Under the pieces are notes generated by a model. That model was not told the origin of the DNA and did no database searches. It was given only the letters and a program-made list of their open reading frames with translations. Both the position numbers and the translations under genes were made by a program. This document shows positions 28,319 through 37,343 of a DNA stretch of 64,000 nt, in pieces (the first letter of the stretch is position 1; the number at the start of each line of letters is the position of its first letter). Source of the DNA: Sphingomonas sp. BT-65 (GTDB lineage: Bacteria > Pseudomonadota > Alphaproteobacteria > Sphingomonadales > Sphingomonadaceae); NCBI RefSeq assembly GCF_026107375.2, contig NZ_JAPCIA010000003.1, positions 124,001 through 188,000 on the forward strand. Direction: 5' to 3'.

Positions 28319-28540
28319 GCCGAGTGCCGCGCTTCCTGCCCCTGAATCCGGCGGCAGCATCGCGTGCGCCGTAAAGCGCCGATCGCAGGCAAAGGTTGGG
28401 ATTGTGTCAACGAGTCACCGGAACGGGTATAACGGTGTCCCCGGTTTCATGCTGCACTGCGAAACAACTGACACACTTTTGCGACAAATACGTGTGACAA
28501 GCTTGCCTTCCTCCTTTGGTGTCCATAGCGCACTGGGTTC

Positions 28541-29641
28541 ATGCGAACGATCCTCACCCTCTTCGCCGCTGCGGCGATGCTTTCAGCTTGTGGTGGTGGC
28601 GACGCCGCCGAGAAGAAGGGGCGCACGGCGCCGCTGGTGACCGTGGCACCGGTGCAGCCGGCGCGCTTCGTCGAGCGGATCGATGCGGTGGGGACGGCGC
28701 GCGCGAACGAGCAGGTGACGCTGACCGCGCCGGTGACGCAGCGCATCGTGCGGCTCAATTTCGACGACGGCGCCTATGTCAGCAAGGGCCAAGTGATCGC
28801 GGTGCTCGAAGCGGGCACGCAGAATGCGCAGCTCGCCCAGGCGCAGGCTCGGGCGCGCGAGGCACATCAGCAGCTCGAGCGGCTCGAAGAGCTGAAGGCG
28901 CGCGGCTTCGCGACGCGCAGCGCGGTCGACGCGCAGGTCGCGCTGGCGGGCGCGGCGCGTGGCGAGGCGGCCGAGGCGCGCGCGGGGATCGCCGACCGCG
29001 TTGTGCGCGCGCCGTTCGGCGGCTGGGTGTCGCTGCGCAACATCTCCGCTGGCGCGGTGGTGACCGCGGGCACCGAGATCGTCACGGTGAGCGACGTCAG
29101 CCGCATCAAGCTCGACTTTGCGGTGCCCGAGACGCTGCTGGCGCAGGTGCGGCCGGGCCAGCCGATCGTGGCGGTCGCCGCCGCCTATCCCGACCAGCCC
29201 TTCCGCGGCACGATCGACACGGTCGACCCGGTGCTCAACCCGCAGACGCGCGCGGCGACGGTGCGCGCGGTGCTGCCCAATGGCGACCGCCGGCTCAAGC
29301 CTGGGATGCTGCTGACGGTGGCGATCGAGGCGCAGGCGCGCACCTCGCCCGCGGTGCCCGAGCTGGCGATCGTCGGCGAGGGCGAGCAGAGCTATGTCTT
29401 CACCGTCGAGAACGGCAAGGCCAAGCGCCTCAAGGTGCGCACCGGGCTGCGACAGAACGGCGTGGTCGAGATCGTCGAAGGCCTGCGCGCCGGGCAGCGC
29501 GTGGTGACCGAGGGCGTGGTCAAGATCGCCGAGGGCCAGGACGTGCGCACCGGCGGCGCGGGTGATGCGCAGCCCAAGGCGGTCGCCACTGGTACGACGC
29601 GGGCCGCGCCCAAGCCGGCGGCAACGGGCAAGGCCGGCTGA
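28541..29641 (+). CDS. RND efflux periplasmic adaptor (membrane fusion protein)
   Basis: 366 residues. Lipoprotein signal MRTILTLFAAAAMLSACGGG (lipobox LSAC). Biotinyl-lipoyl-like halves (NFDDGAYVSKGQVIAVLEAGTQ and RAPFGGWVSLRNISAGAVV), an alpha-hairpin (AQAQARAREAHQQLERLEEL) and beta-barrel KLDFAVPETLLAQVRPGQP. It links the inner-membrane pump to an outer-membrane channel not encoded here. Stop overlaps the pump ATG by 1 base. Confidence 0.93.
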   Translation: MRTILTLFAAAAMLSACGGGDAAEKKGRTAPLVTVAPVQPARFVERIDAVGTARANEQVTLTAPVTQRIVRLNFDDGAYVSKGQVIAVLEAGTQNAQLAQAQARAREAHQQLERLEELKARGFATRSAVDAQVALAGAARGEAAEARAGIADRVVRAPFGGWVSLRNISAGAVVTAGTEIVTVSDVSRIKLDFAVPETLLAQVRPGQPIVAVAAAYPDQPFRGTIDTVDPVLNPQTRAATVRAVLPNGDRRLKPGMLLTVAIEAQARTSPAVPELAIVGEGEQSYVFTVENGKAKRLKVRTGLRQNGVVEIVEGLRAGQRVVTEGVVKIAEGQDVRTGGAGDAQPKAVATGTTRAAPKPAATGKAG

Positions 29642-32600
29642 TGCAGCTTTCCGACGTCTCGGTCCGGCGGCCCGTCTTCGCGGCGGTGCTGGCGATCCTG
29701 CTGACGATCGTCGGCGCGGTCGGGTTCATGAGCCTGTCGGTGCGCGAATATCCGGACACCGACCCGCCGGTGGTGTCGGTCGAGACCGTCTATACCGGCG
29801 CCGCGGCGAGCGTGGTCGAGGCGCGCATCACCCAGCCGATCGAGGAAGTGCTGTCGGGCATCGAGGGGATCGAGACGATCACCTCGCGCTCGCGCGACGG
29901 CTCATCGGACATCTCGATCGAGTTCCGCCCGGGCCGCGACATCGATTCCGCCGCCAACGACGTGCGCGACCGCATCGGCAGCGTGACCGAGGACCTGCCC
30001 GAGGAGGCGCTGGCGCCCGAGGTGCGCAAGGTCGATGCGGATTCGAACCCGATCCTGTTCCTCGTCATCTCGCGGCCGGGCTGGACCCGGCTCCAGCTGT
30101 CCGACTATGTCGACCGCAACCTGGTCGACCGGTTCAGCACGATCGACGGCGTGGCGCGGGTGTTCGTGGGCGGCGAGGCGCGGCCCTCGATGCGCGTGTG
30201 GCTCGACGCCACCAAGCTCGCGGCATTCGCGCTGACCCCGGCCGACGTCGAGACTGCGCTGCGCAACCAGAATGTCGAGCTGCCCGCCGGGCGGATCGAA
30301 TCGCAGCAGCAGAATGTGACGCTACGCGTCGACCGGCCGTTCGGATCGCCCGAGAGCTTCACCGGGCTGGTCGTCGGGCGCGGGCCCGATGGTTATCTGG
30401 TGCGGCTGGGCGACGTCGCGAAGGTCGAGCAGGAGGCGGAGAATCCGTACAGCTCGTTCCGACTCAACGGGCAGCCGGCGGTGGGCCTGGGCGTGGTGCG
30501 CCAGTCGGGCGCCAACACGCTGGCAGTGGCCGACGCGGCGAAAAGGACCGCCGAGGAGATTCGCCCGAGCCTGCCCGAGGGGATGACGATCACCGTCGGA
30601 TCGGACGATTCGCAGTTCATCGGCCGTGCGATCGACGGCGTGTGGCACACGCTGATCGAGGCGGCGGTGCTGGTGGTCGCGGTGATCTTCCTGTTCCTGG
30701 GATCGTGGCGCGCGACGTTGATCCCGGCGGTGACGGTGCCGATCTGCCTGCTCGGCGCGTTCGCGGTGCTGTGGCTGTTCGGCTTCTCGATCAACCTGCT
30801 GACCTTGCTCGCGCTGGTGCTGGCGATCGGCCTGGTCGTCGACGACGCGATCGTGGTGCTCGAGAATGTCTATCACCGCATCGAGGAAGGCGAGCCGCCG
30901 CTCGTCGCCGCGTTCAAGGGCACGCGGCAGGTGGGCTTTGCCGTGATCTCGACCACGTTGGTGGTTTGCGCGGTGTTCGTGCCGATCTGCTTCCTCGCCG
31001 GCCAGACCGGCCTGTTGTTCCGCGAACTGGCGGTGGCGATGATCGGCGCGGTCGCCTTCTCCGGCTTTCTCGCGCTGAGCCTGACGCCGATGCTGTGCTC
31101 GAAGATGCTCAAGAAGCAGGAGCGCGGGCGCTTCACCGGTTGGATCGATGACCAGTTCCAGAAACTGGAGCGATTCTACGGGCGCTGGCTCGACAGGGCG
31201 ATCAACCGGCCGCTGATCCCGCTGATCGGCGTCGTGCTGTTCCTGGGTGTCGCGGTGGCGGGATTCCTGACGCTCCAGGCCGAGCTGGTGCCGGCCGAGG
31301 ACCAGGGCGTCGCACAAGTCCAGCTGACCGCGCCCGAGGGCACCGGCTTCGACCAGATGGACCGCTACATGACCGACACGCAGGCCAAGCTGCTGCCGAT
31401 GATCGATGGCGGCAACGGCGCGGTGCGGTCGATCATCACGCGCACCCCGGGCGGGTTCGGCGCGAGCGACGATTTCAACAACGGCGCGTTCGTCGTGTTC
31501 CTGAAGCCCTGGGAGGATCGCGAGACGACCACCCAGCAAGTGGCGCAGCAAATCAACCGCATCCTCGCCGACGAGCCGGCGGTGCGCGGCAACGCGCAGG
31601 TGCGCTCGGCGCTGGGCCGCGGACGCGGCCAGCCGATCGGCTTCGTGATCGCGGGCAACACCTATGAGGACCTGGCCGTCGCGCGCGACCGCATCCTGGC
31701 GGCGGCGGCGAACAATCCGGGGATCGTCAACCTCGATTCCGACTACAAGGAAACCAAGCCGCAGCTGCGCGTCGAGGTCGACACGACGCGCGCGGGCGAC
31801 CTGGGCGTATCGGTCAACGACGTCAGCCAGGCGCTGCAGACGCTGCTCGGCTCGCGCCGCGTCTCGACCTATGTCGATCGCGGCGAGGAATATCGCGTGA
31901 TCGTGCAGGCGGATGCGGCAGGGCGCTCGACGCTCGCCAACCTCGCCAGCATCTATGTCCGCGCGCGCGACGGCGGGTTGGTGCCGCTGTCCAATCTGGT
32001 GACGACGCGCGAAATGTCCGGCCCGCGCGACCTTGGCCGGTTCAACAAGCTGCGCGCGATCACGCTGTCGGGCGGCCTGGCGCCAGGCTATTCGCTGGGC
32101 GAGGCGCTGACCTTCCTGCAGAACCAGGCGGCGGCGTCGCCCGAGGTGATCGCGGTGGGCTATCGCGGCGAGAGCCAGGCGTTCGTCGAGACCGGCGGAT
32201 CGATCCTGCTCGTCTTCGCGCTGACCATCGTGATCGTCTATCTGGTGCTCGCCGCGCAGTTCGAGAGCTTCGTGCATCCCGGGGTGATCATCATGACCGT
32301 GCCGCTGGCGGTGGCGGGCGGCATGCTCGGGCTCGCGCTGATGGGCAAGACGCTCAACCTCTACAGCCAGGTGGGCATCGTCATGCTGGTGGGGCTGGCG
32401 GCGAAGAACGGCATCCTGATCGTCGAATTCGCCAACCAGCTGCGCGACGAGGGCAAGTCGATCGCCGAGGCGATCCGCATGGCCTCCGCCCGCCGCCTGC
32501 GCGCGATCCTGATGACCTCGATCGCGACCGCGGCCGGCGCCGTGCCGCTGATGATCGCGAGCGGCGCGGGCGCCGCCGCGCGCCAGGCGATCGGCGTGGT

Positions 32601-32748
32601 GATCGTGTTCGGCGTGATCCTGGCGACGCTGATCACATTGTTCCTGATCCCGATCCTCTACAGCAGGCTTGCGAAGTGGACCGGTTCGCCCCAAGCAGTG
32701 AGCCGTGAGCTGGACGCGGCGATGGGGGCGCCGCAGCCGGCGGAGTAA
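29641..32748 (+). CDS. RND multidrug efflux permease (HAE1 family)
   Basis: 1035-residue proton-driven inner-membrane pump. N-terminal LSDVSVRRPVFAAVLAILLTIVG helix, large periplasmic loops (about 35-335 and 555-870), the TM4 proton relay aspartates in LVLAIGLVVDDAIVVLENVYHR, and VGIVMLVGLAAKNGILIVEFANQLRDEG in the second half. Directly coupled to the adaptor gene; no TolC-like gene or TetR regulator adjoins. Substrates not deducible. Confidence 0.94.
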   Translation: MQLSDVSVRRPVFAAVLAILLTIVGAVGFMSLSVREYPDTDPPVVSVETVYTGAAASVVEARITQPIEEVLSGIEGIETITSRSRDGSSDISIEFRPGRDIDSAANDVRDRIGSVTEDLPEEALAPEVRKVDADSNPILFLVISRPGWTRLQLSDYVDRNLVDRFSTIDGVARVFVGGEARPSMRVWLDATKLAAFALTPADVETALRNQNVELPAGRIESQQQNVTLRVDRPFGSPESFTGLVVGRGPDGYLVRLGDVAKVEQEAENPYSSFRLNGQPAVGLGVVRQSGANTLAVADAAKRTAEEIRPSLPEGMTITVGSDDSQFIGRAIDGVWHTLIEAAVLVVAVIFLFLGSWRATLIPAVTVPICLLGAFAVLWLFGFSINLLTLLALVLAIGLVVDDAIVVLENVYHRIEEGEPPLVAAFKGTRQVGFAVISTTLVVCAVFVPICFLAGQTGLLFRELAVAMIGAVAFSGFLALSLTPMLCSKMLKKQERGRFTGWIDDQFQKLERFYGRWLDRAINRPLIPLIGVVLFLGVAVAGFLTLQAELVPAEDQGVAQVQLTAPEGTGFDQMDRYMTDTQAKLLPMIDGGNGAVRSIITRTPGGFGASDDFNNGAFVVFLKPWEDRETTTQQVAQQINRILADEPAVRGNAQVRSALGRGRGQPIGFVIAGNTYEDLAVARDRILAAAANNPGIVNLDSDYKETKPQLRVEVDTTRAGDLGVSVNDVSQALQTLLGSRRVSTYVDRGEEYRVIVQADAAGRSTLANLASIYVRARDGGLVPLSNLVTTREMSGPRDLGRFNKLRAITLSGGLAPGYSLGEALTFLQNQAAASPEVIAVGYRGESQAFVETGGSILLVFALTIVIVYLVLAAQFESFVHPGVIIMTVPLAVAGGMLGLALMGKTLNLYSQVGIVMLVGLAAKNGILIVEFANQLRDEGKSIAEAIRMASARRLRAILMTSIATAAGAVPLMIASGAGAAARQAIGVVIVFGVILATLITLFLIPILYSRLAKWTGSPQAVSRELDAAMGAPQPAE

Positions 32749-32810
32749 TGGTGGCAGAGTAATGGCGGCCGAGTAATGCCCGCGTAAGCATCGCCCTGAA
32801 GAGAGGTTCG

Positions 32811-33362
32811 ATGGAGATTGCGTCCAAGGGTCAGTTGCGCCTCGCCTTTCTGCGCTGGGCGATCGTCACGGTACCGTTCATCCTGCTGCTCGGCTTCGCC
32901 TCGGGACGGCTGTTCCCGAGCGGGGAGGCGAATCTATGGTACCAGATGCTGCAGAAGCCCGCCGAGACCCCGCCGGGCTGGGTGTTCCCGGTGGCGTGGA
33001 CCACGCTCTACGTGCTGCTCGGCCTCGCGCTGGCGATGATCGTCAACGCGCGCGGATCGCGGCTGCGCGGGCCGGCGCTGGCGCTGTTCGCGGTGCAGCT
33101 GGCGGCGAACCTTGCCTGGTCGCCGTTGTTCTTCGGCTTTCACCAGGTGTCGGCGGCGCAGGTGCTGCTTGGTGTGATCTTCGTGTTGGCGCTCGCCACC
33201 ACGATCCTGTTCGCGCGGATCCGCAAGGGCGCAGCGTGGCTGATGGTGCCTTATCTGGCGTGGCTGTGCTTCGCGGGCGTGCTCAACTACAAGATCGACC
33301 AGCTGAACCCCAACGCCGAAACTCTTGTGCCGGGCCAATCCGCACCCCAAATGGCAATTTGA
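32811..33362 (+). CDS. tspO: TspO/MBR-family protein
   Basis: 183-residue five-helix membrane protein. WYQMLQKPAETPPGWVFPVAWTTLYVLLGLAL and LFAVQLAANLAWSPLFFGFHQ are the family's conserved porphyrin/cholesterol-binding features, followed by WLMVPYLAWLCFAGVLNYKI. Family members bind tetrapyrroles and respond to oxidative stress. AAGAGAGG precedes the ATG. Confidence 0.93.
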   Translation: MEIASKGQLRLAFLRWAIVTVPFILLLGFASGRLFPSGEANLWYQMLQKPAETPPGWVFPVAWTTLYVLLGLALAMIVNARGSRLRGPALALFAVQLAANLAWSPLFFGFHQVSAAQVLLGVIFVLALATTILFARIRKGAAWLMVPYLAWLCFAGVLNYKIDQLNPNAETLVPGQSAPQMAI

Positions 33363-33389
33363 AATATTCCAGTATTAGGTTCGAGTTAC

Positions 33390-33734
33390 ATGCAGAGCGA
33401 TAACCGCATTTTCGACGACTTCGTGAAGGTCATCAACGGCGCGGCCGGAACCTTTGCGGGGATGGCGCGCGAGGGCGAGGCGGCGGCACGCGAGCGCTTC
33501 AAGGGCTTTGTCGGCGGCATGGACTTCGTCGCGCGCGACGAGTTCGAGGCGGTGAAGGCGATGGCCGCGGCGGCGCGCGACGAGAATGAAGTGCTCAAGG
33601 CGCGGATCGAGGCGCTCGAAGCGAAGCTGGGCGGCGCGGCTGCGGCGCCCGCTGCCAAGGCGGCGAAAGCCCCCAAGGCCGCGGCGCCGAAGAAGGTGCG
33701 GACCAAGAAGGGCGATGCCGATCCGGCGCTGTAA
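33390..33734 (+). CDS. ubiK: Accessory factor UbiK-like (BMFP/YqiC family)
   Basis: 114 residues. N-terminal amphipathic region (RIFDDFVKVINGAAGTFAGMARE) then a coiled coil FVARDEFEAVKAMAAAARDENEVLKARIEALEAKLG, the pattern of the trimeric UbiK/BMFP family that supports ubiquinone assembly at membranes. The Ala/Lys-rich tail is longer than usual. Twenty-seven bases after tspO. Confidence 0.8.
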   Translation: MQSDNRIFDDFVKVINGAAGTFAGMAREGEAAARERFKGFVGGMDFVARDEFEAVKAMAAAARDENEVLKARIEALEAKLGGAAAAPAAKAAKAPKAAAPKKVRTKKGDADPAL

Positions 33735-33810
33735 CGGCCCGCATTTTTCCACACCTATTTACGCTTTGTTCACCATCAGCGCTTGTGCAGCGCAACGAGG
33801 CAAGGCACCC

Positions 33811-34350
33811 ATGCGCTCAGGCAAGGGCCGGGCGGAGGACGACCGGATGCTCGACGAGAGCGAATATGAGCGCGACGATGCCGCGCCGATCGACATGCTG
33901 GAAAACTATTACGCGGCGCATGGCTGGAGCCATGAGCGCGAGGACGACGAGATCGTCGCCCGCGTAAAGGGCAGCTGGACCGAATATGAGCTGCGTGCGA
34001 TCTGGCGCGAGGACGACGGGGTGCTCCAGTTCCTGGCGTTCCCCGACGTGCGCGTGCCCGATGAGCGGCGCAGCGACATCTACGAGGCGATCGGGCTGGT
34101 CAACGAGCAGCTGTGGATCGGTCATTTCGAGCTGTGGTCGTCGAGCGGCATCCTGCTGTTCCGCCACGCCGCGATGATCGCGGGCGAGGACGGCGGATCG
34201 ATGACGCTCGCCCAAGCCGAGCTGCTGATCGAGAGCGCGATCGACGAGTGCGAGCGCTTCTACCCCGTATTCCAGTTCGTGCTGTGGGGCGGGAAGTCGC
34301 CCAAGGAAGCGCTGGCGGCGGCGCTGATCGAGACACAGGGCGAGGCGTAG
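33811..34350 (+). CDS. YbjN-domain protein
   Basis: 179 residues. A YbjN-type type III secretion chaperone-like fold is indicated by DMLENYYAAHGWSHEREDDEIVARVKGSW, FLAFPDVRVPDERRSDIYEAIGLVNEQLWIGHFELW and ILLFRHAAMI. Acidic, cytoplasmic, common in alphaproteobacteria; function not established. ATG at 33811 chosen; ATG at 33847 is possible. Confidence 0.85.
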   Translation: MRSGKGRAEDDRMLDESEYERDDAAPIDMLENYYAAHGWSHEREDDEIVARVKGSWTEYELRAIWREDDGVLQFLAFPDVRVPDERRSDIYEAIGLVNEQLWIGHFELWSSSGILLFRHAAMIAGEDGGSMTLAQAELLIESAIDECERFYPVFQFVLWGGKSPKEALAAALIETQGEA

Positions 34351-34355
34351 GGCGG

Positions 34356-34985
34356 CTAGCGGCCGGTTGCTTGCGCCGACACCGCATCCGCAAGCGCGTG
34401 GTGGCCGTCACGGCGCAGCCCGTCGATAACGCCAAGCCGGTTCGGCTCCGGCTGGTTCTGGCTGGTCTTCCATTTGCCTTTGATGCGTTCGATCGGCAGC
34501 TCCAGGCCGACGATCCCCTTTAACTGCGCGGCAATGAAGGTCTCGGGCGCGTCGGTGACGTTCCATGGTTCAGGCCGTTCGCTTTCATGCGCGGCCGTAA
34601 GCTCGCCAATCTGGTCCAGCACCCATTTCGAATCATCGATGATGGCCGGCGTACCCCAAGCCTGCACGATGACGTAGTTCCAGGTTGGTACGACTTTCCC
34701 ATGGTCCTGCTTGGTCGGGTACCATGAAGGACTGACATAGGCTTGGGGGCCCTGGAACATCACCAGCGCGGGCGTCCCGGCTCGCAAGTCCACGATCTGC
34801 TCGTTCGCCTTGGCGAGATGGGCGCGCAGCACGTCGCCGCCGGGGTCGGCGCGAAGGCTGAACGGCAGGACATTGGCGATCAGGCCCGATGGGCCGCCAG
34901 TGATGAGCGTGCCGAGCGGGTGTGCCCGGATGGCATCATGCAGGATGTCCAAGCGGTCTTCGCGGAAAGCTGGAGGACGGTACAT
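34356..34985 (-). CDS. PaiB-like FMN-binding negative transcriptional regulator
   Basis: 209 residues. MYRPPAFREDRLDILHDAIRAHPLGTLIT, a central YVSPSWYPTKQDHGKVVPTWNYVIVQAWG and LKGIVGLELPIERIKGKWKTSQNQP are the signatures of PaiB family flavin-binding split-barrel proteins. In Bacillus PaiB represses sporulation and protease genes; the role here is unknown. Start at 34985; an upstream ATG at 35015 is less family-like. Confidence 0.88.
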   Translation of the reverse strand: MYRPPAFREDRLDILHDAIRAHPLGTLITGGPSGLIANVLPFSLRADPGGDVLRAHLAKANEQIVDLRAGTPALVMFQGPQAYVSPSWYPTKQDHGKVVPTWNYVIVQAWGTPAIIDDSKWVLDQIGELTAAHESERPEPWNVTDAPETFIAAQLKGIVGLELPIERIKGKWKTSQNQPEPNRLGVIDGLRRDGHHALADAVSAQATGR

Positions 34986-35061
34986 GGCTTCGCTGACTCC
35001 CTGGTCGGGTCTCATATTTGGAAAGCCGTCGTTCGGCTACCGGGTTACAAACCGCCGCACT

Positions 35062-35167
35062 CGTCCCCGGCCTTGTGCCGGGCTCCAGCTTGCCGCAAGG
35101 GCTTTGCTTGCGGTTCCGGCGGCATTGCCGACCGCGCGGTGGACCCCGGCACAGGGCTGGGGTGACG
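35062..35167. repeat. Dispersed palindromic repeat, family A, copy 2
   Basis: Imperfect inverted arms (CGTCCCCGGCCTTGTGCCGG... and ...CCCCGGCACAGGGCTGGGGT), related to the element at 9,352-9,457 but with a different loop. Lies directly upstream of proC. Confidence 0.75.
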
Positions 35168-35181
35168 GTTGGGAGTGAGAG

Positions 35182-35985
35182 GTGGCAGTTCCCAAGACCC
35201 TCTGGCTGATCGGCTGCGGCAATATGGCCGGGGCGATGCTGCGGCGGTGGATCGCGGCGGGGACGGTGCTGGGCGCGGAGGTGTTCGTGCTCAACCGGCG
35301 GGAGCAGGAGCTGCCCGACGGCGTGCGGCAGGGACGGGTGCTGCCCGAGGGGCCGTTGCCCGATGCGGTGATGCTGGGGGTGAAGCCGCAGCAGATCGAC
35401 GAGGTGGCGGAGCAGGTGGCTGACCGGATCGCCGGCGTGCCGCTGCTGGTGTCGATCCTCGCCGGGGCGGACGAGGCGGCGGTCGCGGCGCGGTTCGACG
35501 CGCGGGCGATCGTGCGGGCGATGCCCAATCTGCCGGTCGAGCTCGGCAAGGGCGTGGTGATCCTGCAATCGGACAGTGCCGGGCCCGACGCACGCGCATC
35601 GGTCGAGGCGCTGATGGCGCCGCTCGGGCTGGTCGAATGGGCCGGGGCCGAGCAATTCAACGTCATGGGCTGCCTTAGCGGATGCGGGCCGGCTTATGCC
35701 TATCGCTTCATCGATGCGCTCGCGGCGGCGGGGGTGCAGCTCGGACTTCCAGCCGATCAGGCGCTGCGGCTGGCGCTGGCGACGGTCGAGGGCGGGGCGC
35801 TGCTCGCGGCCGCATCGAGCGACACGCCCGCTGCGCTGGCGGACAAGGTCGCGAGCCCGGGCGGCTCGACGCGCGCGGGGTTGAACGTGCTCGACGCGGA
35901 GGATGCGATCAAGCGGCTGCTGGCCGAGACGCTCGCGGCGTCGGTGCGGCGCGACGCGGAAATGGCTGCCGCAGCGCGGGGTTAG
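35182..35985 (+). CDS. proC: Pyrroline-5-carboxylate reductase
   Basis: Last step of proline synthesis, reducing pyrroline-5-carboxylate with NAD(P)H. 267 residues: nucleotide loop LIGCGNMAGAMLRRW near the start, MLGVKPQQIDEV, AIVRAMPNLPVELGKGV, GLVEWAGAEQFNVMGCLSGCGPAYAYRFIDAL and the signature ADKVASPGGSTRAGLNVL. GTG start with GGGAGTGAGAG upstream, right behind a palindromic repeat. Confidence 0.95.
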   Translation: MAVPKTLWLIGCGNMAGAMLRRWIAAGTVLGAEVFVLNRREQELPDGVRQGRVLPEGPLPDAVMLGVKPQQIDEVAEQVADRIAGVPLLVSILAGADEAAVAARFDARAIVRAMPNLPVELGKGVVILQSDSAGPDARASVEALMAPLGLVEWAGAEQFNVMGCLSGCGPAYAYRFIDALAAAGVQLGLPADQALRLALATVEGGALLAAASSDTPAALADKVASPGGSTRAGLNVLDAEDAIKRLLAETLAASVRRDAEMAAAARG

Positions 35986-36043
35986 CGGAACGTCGTCGCC
36001 GCCGATTGGTTGAAGCGCCACACGCTTTTGACGGAGGCAGGCG

Positions 36044-36649
36044 ATGGCGACGACGACTCAGGCCCGCGACAGCAAGGGCCGCTTCAAGGAAGAGAATGGC
36101 AGCCGCATCGGCGGCTTCGGCGCGATCGCCGGGGCGGTGGCCGGCGGCGCTGCGCTGGGCGTGCTGGCGATGCTCGGGCGCAAGGCCGCGGTGCAGTCGG
36201 CGACCGCGCTGGCGGGCGACTGGATGGACGGGCTGATCGCCGAGCATCAGGCGGTGCTCAAGCTGTTCGACGCGATCGAGGCGACCGAGGACAAGGCCTC
36301 GGGCCGGCGCGCGATGCTGCTGATGCAGATCAAGCACGCGCTCGCCAAGCATGCGATCGAGGAGGAGAATGTGATCTACCCCGCGCTGCGCGAGGCGGGG
36401 AAGATCGAGGAGGCCGACGAGCTCACCCGCGAGCATGGCTATGTGAAACAGTATCTCTACGAGCTGGAGAACATGCCCAATACCGGCCCTGGGTTCCTGG
36501 AGAAGGTGCGCAAGTTCCGCGCCGACCTCGAGGAGCATATCGACGAGGAAGAGGAGCGGCTGTTCCCGGCGCTGCGCACGCAGCTGTCGGAGGAGAAGAA
36601 CAAGACGCTGACGACCGCGATGAACAAGGAAGGGTTCAAGGTGGCGTGA
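36044..36649 (+). CDS. Hemerythrin HHE-domain protein
   Basis: 201 residues. A Gly/Ala-rich hydrophobic stretch at about residues 24-45 may anchor it. The HHE domain runs from about 60: AEHQAVLKLFDAIE, HALAKHAIEEENVIYP, REHGYVKQYLYEL and DLEEHIDEEEERLFPAL supply His and Glu ligands for a di-iron site. Roles in oxygen, NO or redox sensing are known in the family. GGAGG precedes the ATG. Confidence 0.9.
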   Translation: MATTTQARDSKGRFKEENGSRIGGFGAIAGAVAGGAALGVLAMLGRKAAVQSATALAGDWMDGLIAEHQAVLKLFDAIEATEDKASGRRAMLLMQIKHALAKHAIEEENVIYPALREAGKIEEADELTREHGYVKQYLYELENMPNTGPGFLEKVRKFRADLEEHIDEEEERLFPALRTQLSEEKNKTLTTAMNKEGFKVA

Positions 36650-36675
36650 GCGAGTAGAGCGCTCTCCTTCCACTG

Positions 36676-36767
36676 CCGTCACCCTGAACTTGTTTCAGGG
36701 TCCATCTCTCCACAGGCGACCAAGCCGCTGGTGGCACGATGGATGCTGAAACAAGTTCAGCATACGG
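36676..36767. repeat. Dispersed palindromic repeat, family B, copy 2
   Basis: Near-identical to 12,376-12,468, with about five substitutions and a one-base deletion near the right end. Lies between convergent hemerythrin and MarR genes. Confidence 0.85.
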
Positions 36768-36788
36768 AGGTAAGTGGGGAGGGCGCGC

Positions 36789-37289
36789 CTACCGCCCCAG
36801 CGCCGAGACCCGCTTGCGCTCGGCCTCGGGGATCAGGCCCTCCAGCACGGCCCAGAAGCCGCCGACCGCGCCTTGGCCGGCGCTCGAATAGGCGGCCGAC
36901 ATCTTGTCGCGCAGCGCATCGAACAGCTCGGCCTCGAGCCTCGTCCCTTCATCGGTGAGCCGCAGCAGGCGCTGGCGTCGGTCCTCGCGGCCCGGGCGCG
37001 TCTCGATCAGGCTGCGCTCGGCGAGGTCGCCCAGCACGCGGCCGAGCGACTGCTTGGTGATCGCGAGCAGCGCGATCAGCTCGCCCACCGTCAGATCGGG
37101 CTGACGCGCGATGAAATAGAGCGCGCGATGGTGTGCGCGGCCGAGGCCCTGCGCCGCCAGCCGCTCGTCGATCGAGCGCGTCAGATGGCTGTAGCCGAAA
37201 TAGAGCAATTCGACCCCGCGCCGTATCTCGGCTTCGCGCAGGAACAGGGGAGAGGCAGTTGGGACAGCCATGTTGACCTGTTTTGCCAT
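36789..37289 (-). CDS. MarR-family transcriptional regulator
   Basis: 166 residues. Winged helix: ARQPDLTVGELIALLAITKQSLGRVLGDLAERSLIETRPGREDRRQRLLRLTDEG, with the typical DRR wing. Dimer helices at both ends. Start could also be ATG at 37271. Divergent from ilvE, with about 55 bases between starts, so it may regulate the aminotransferase. Confidence 0.88.
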   Translation of the reverse strand: MAKQVNMAVPTASPLFLREAEIRRGVELLYFGYSHLTRSIDERLAAQGLGRAHHRALYFIARQPDLTVGELIALLAITKQSLGRVLGDLAERSLIETRPGREDRRQRLLRLTDEGTRLEAELFDALRDKMSAAYSSAGQGAVGGFWAVLEGLIPEAERKRVSALGR

Positions 37290-37343
37290 CGGGCTTAGGC
37301 GTGCGCAACCGGCATGTTCGAGCCTGAAAAGCAGGAGAGTGGA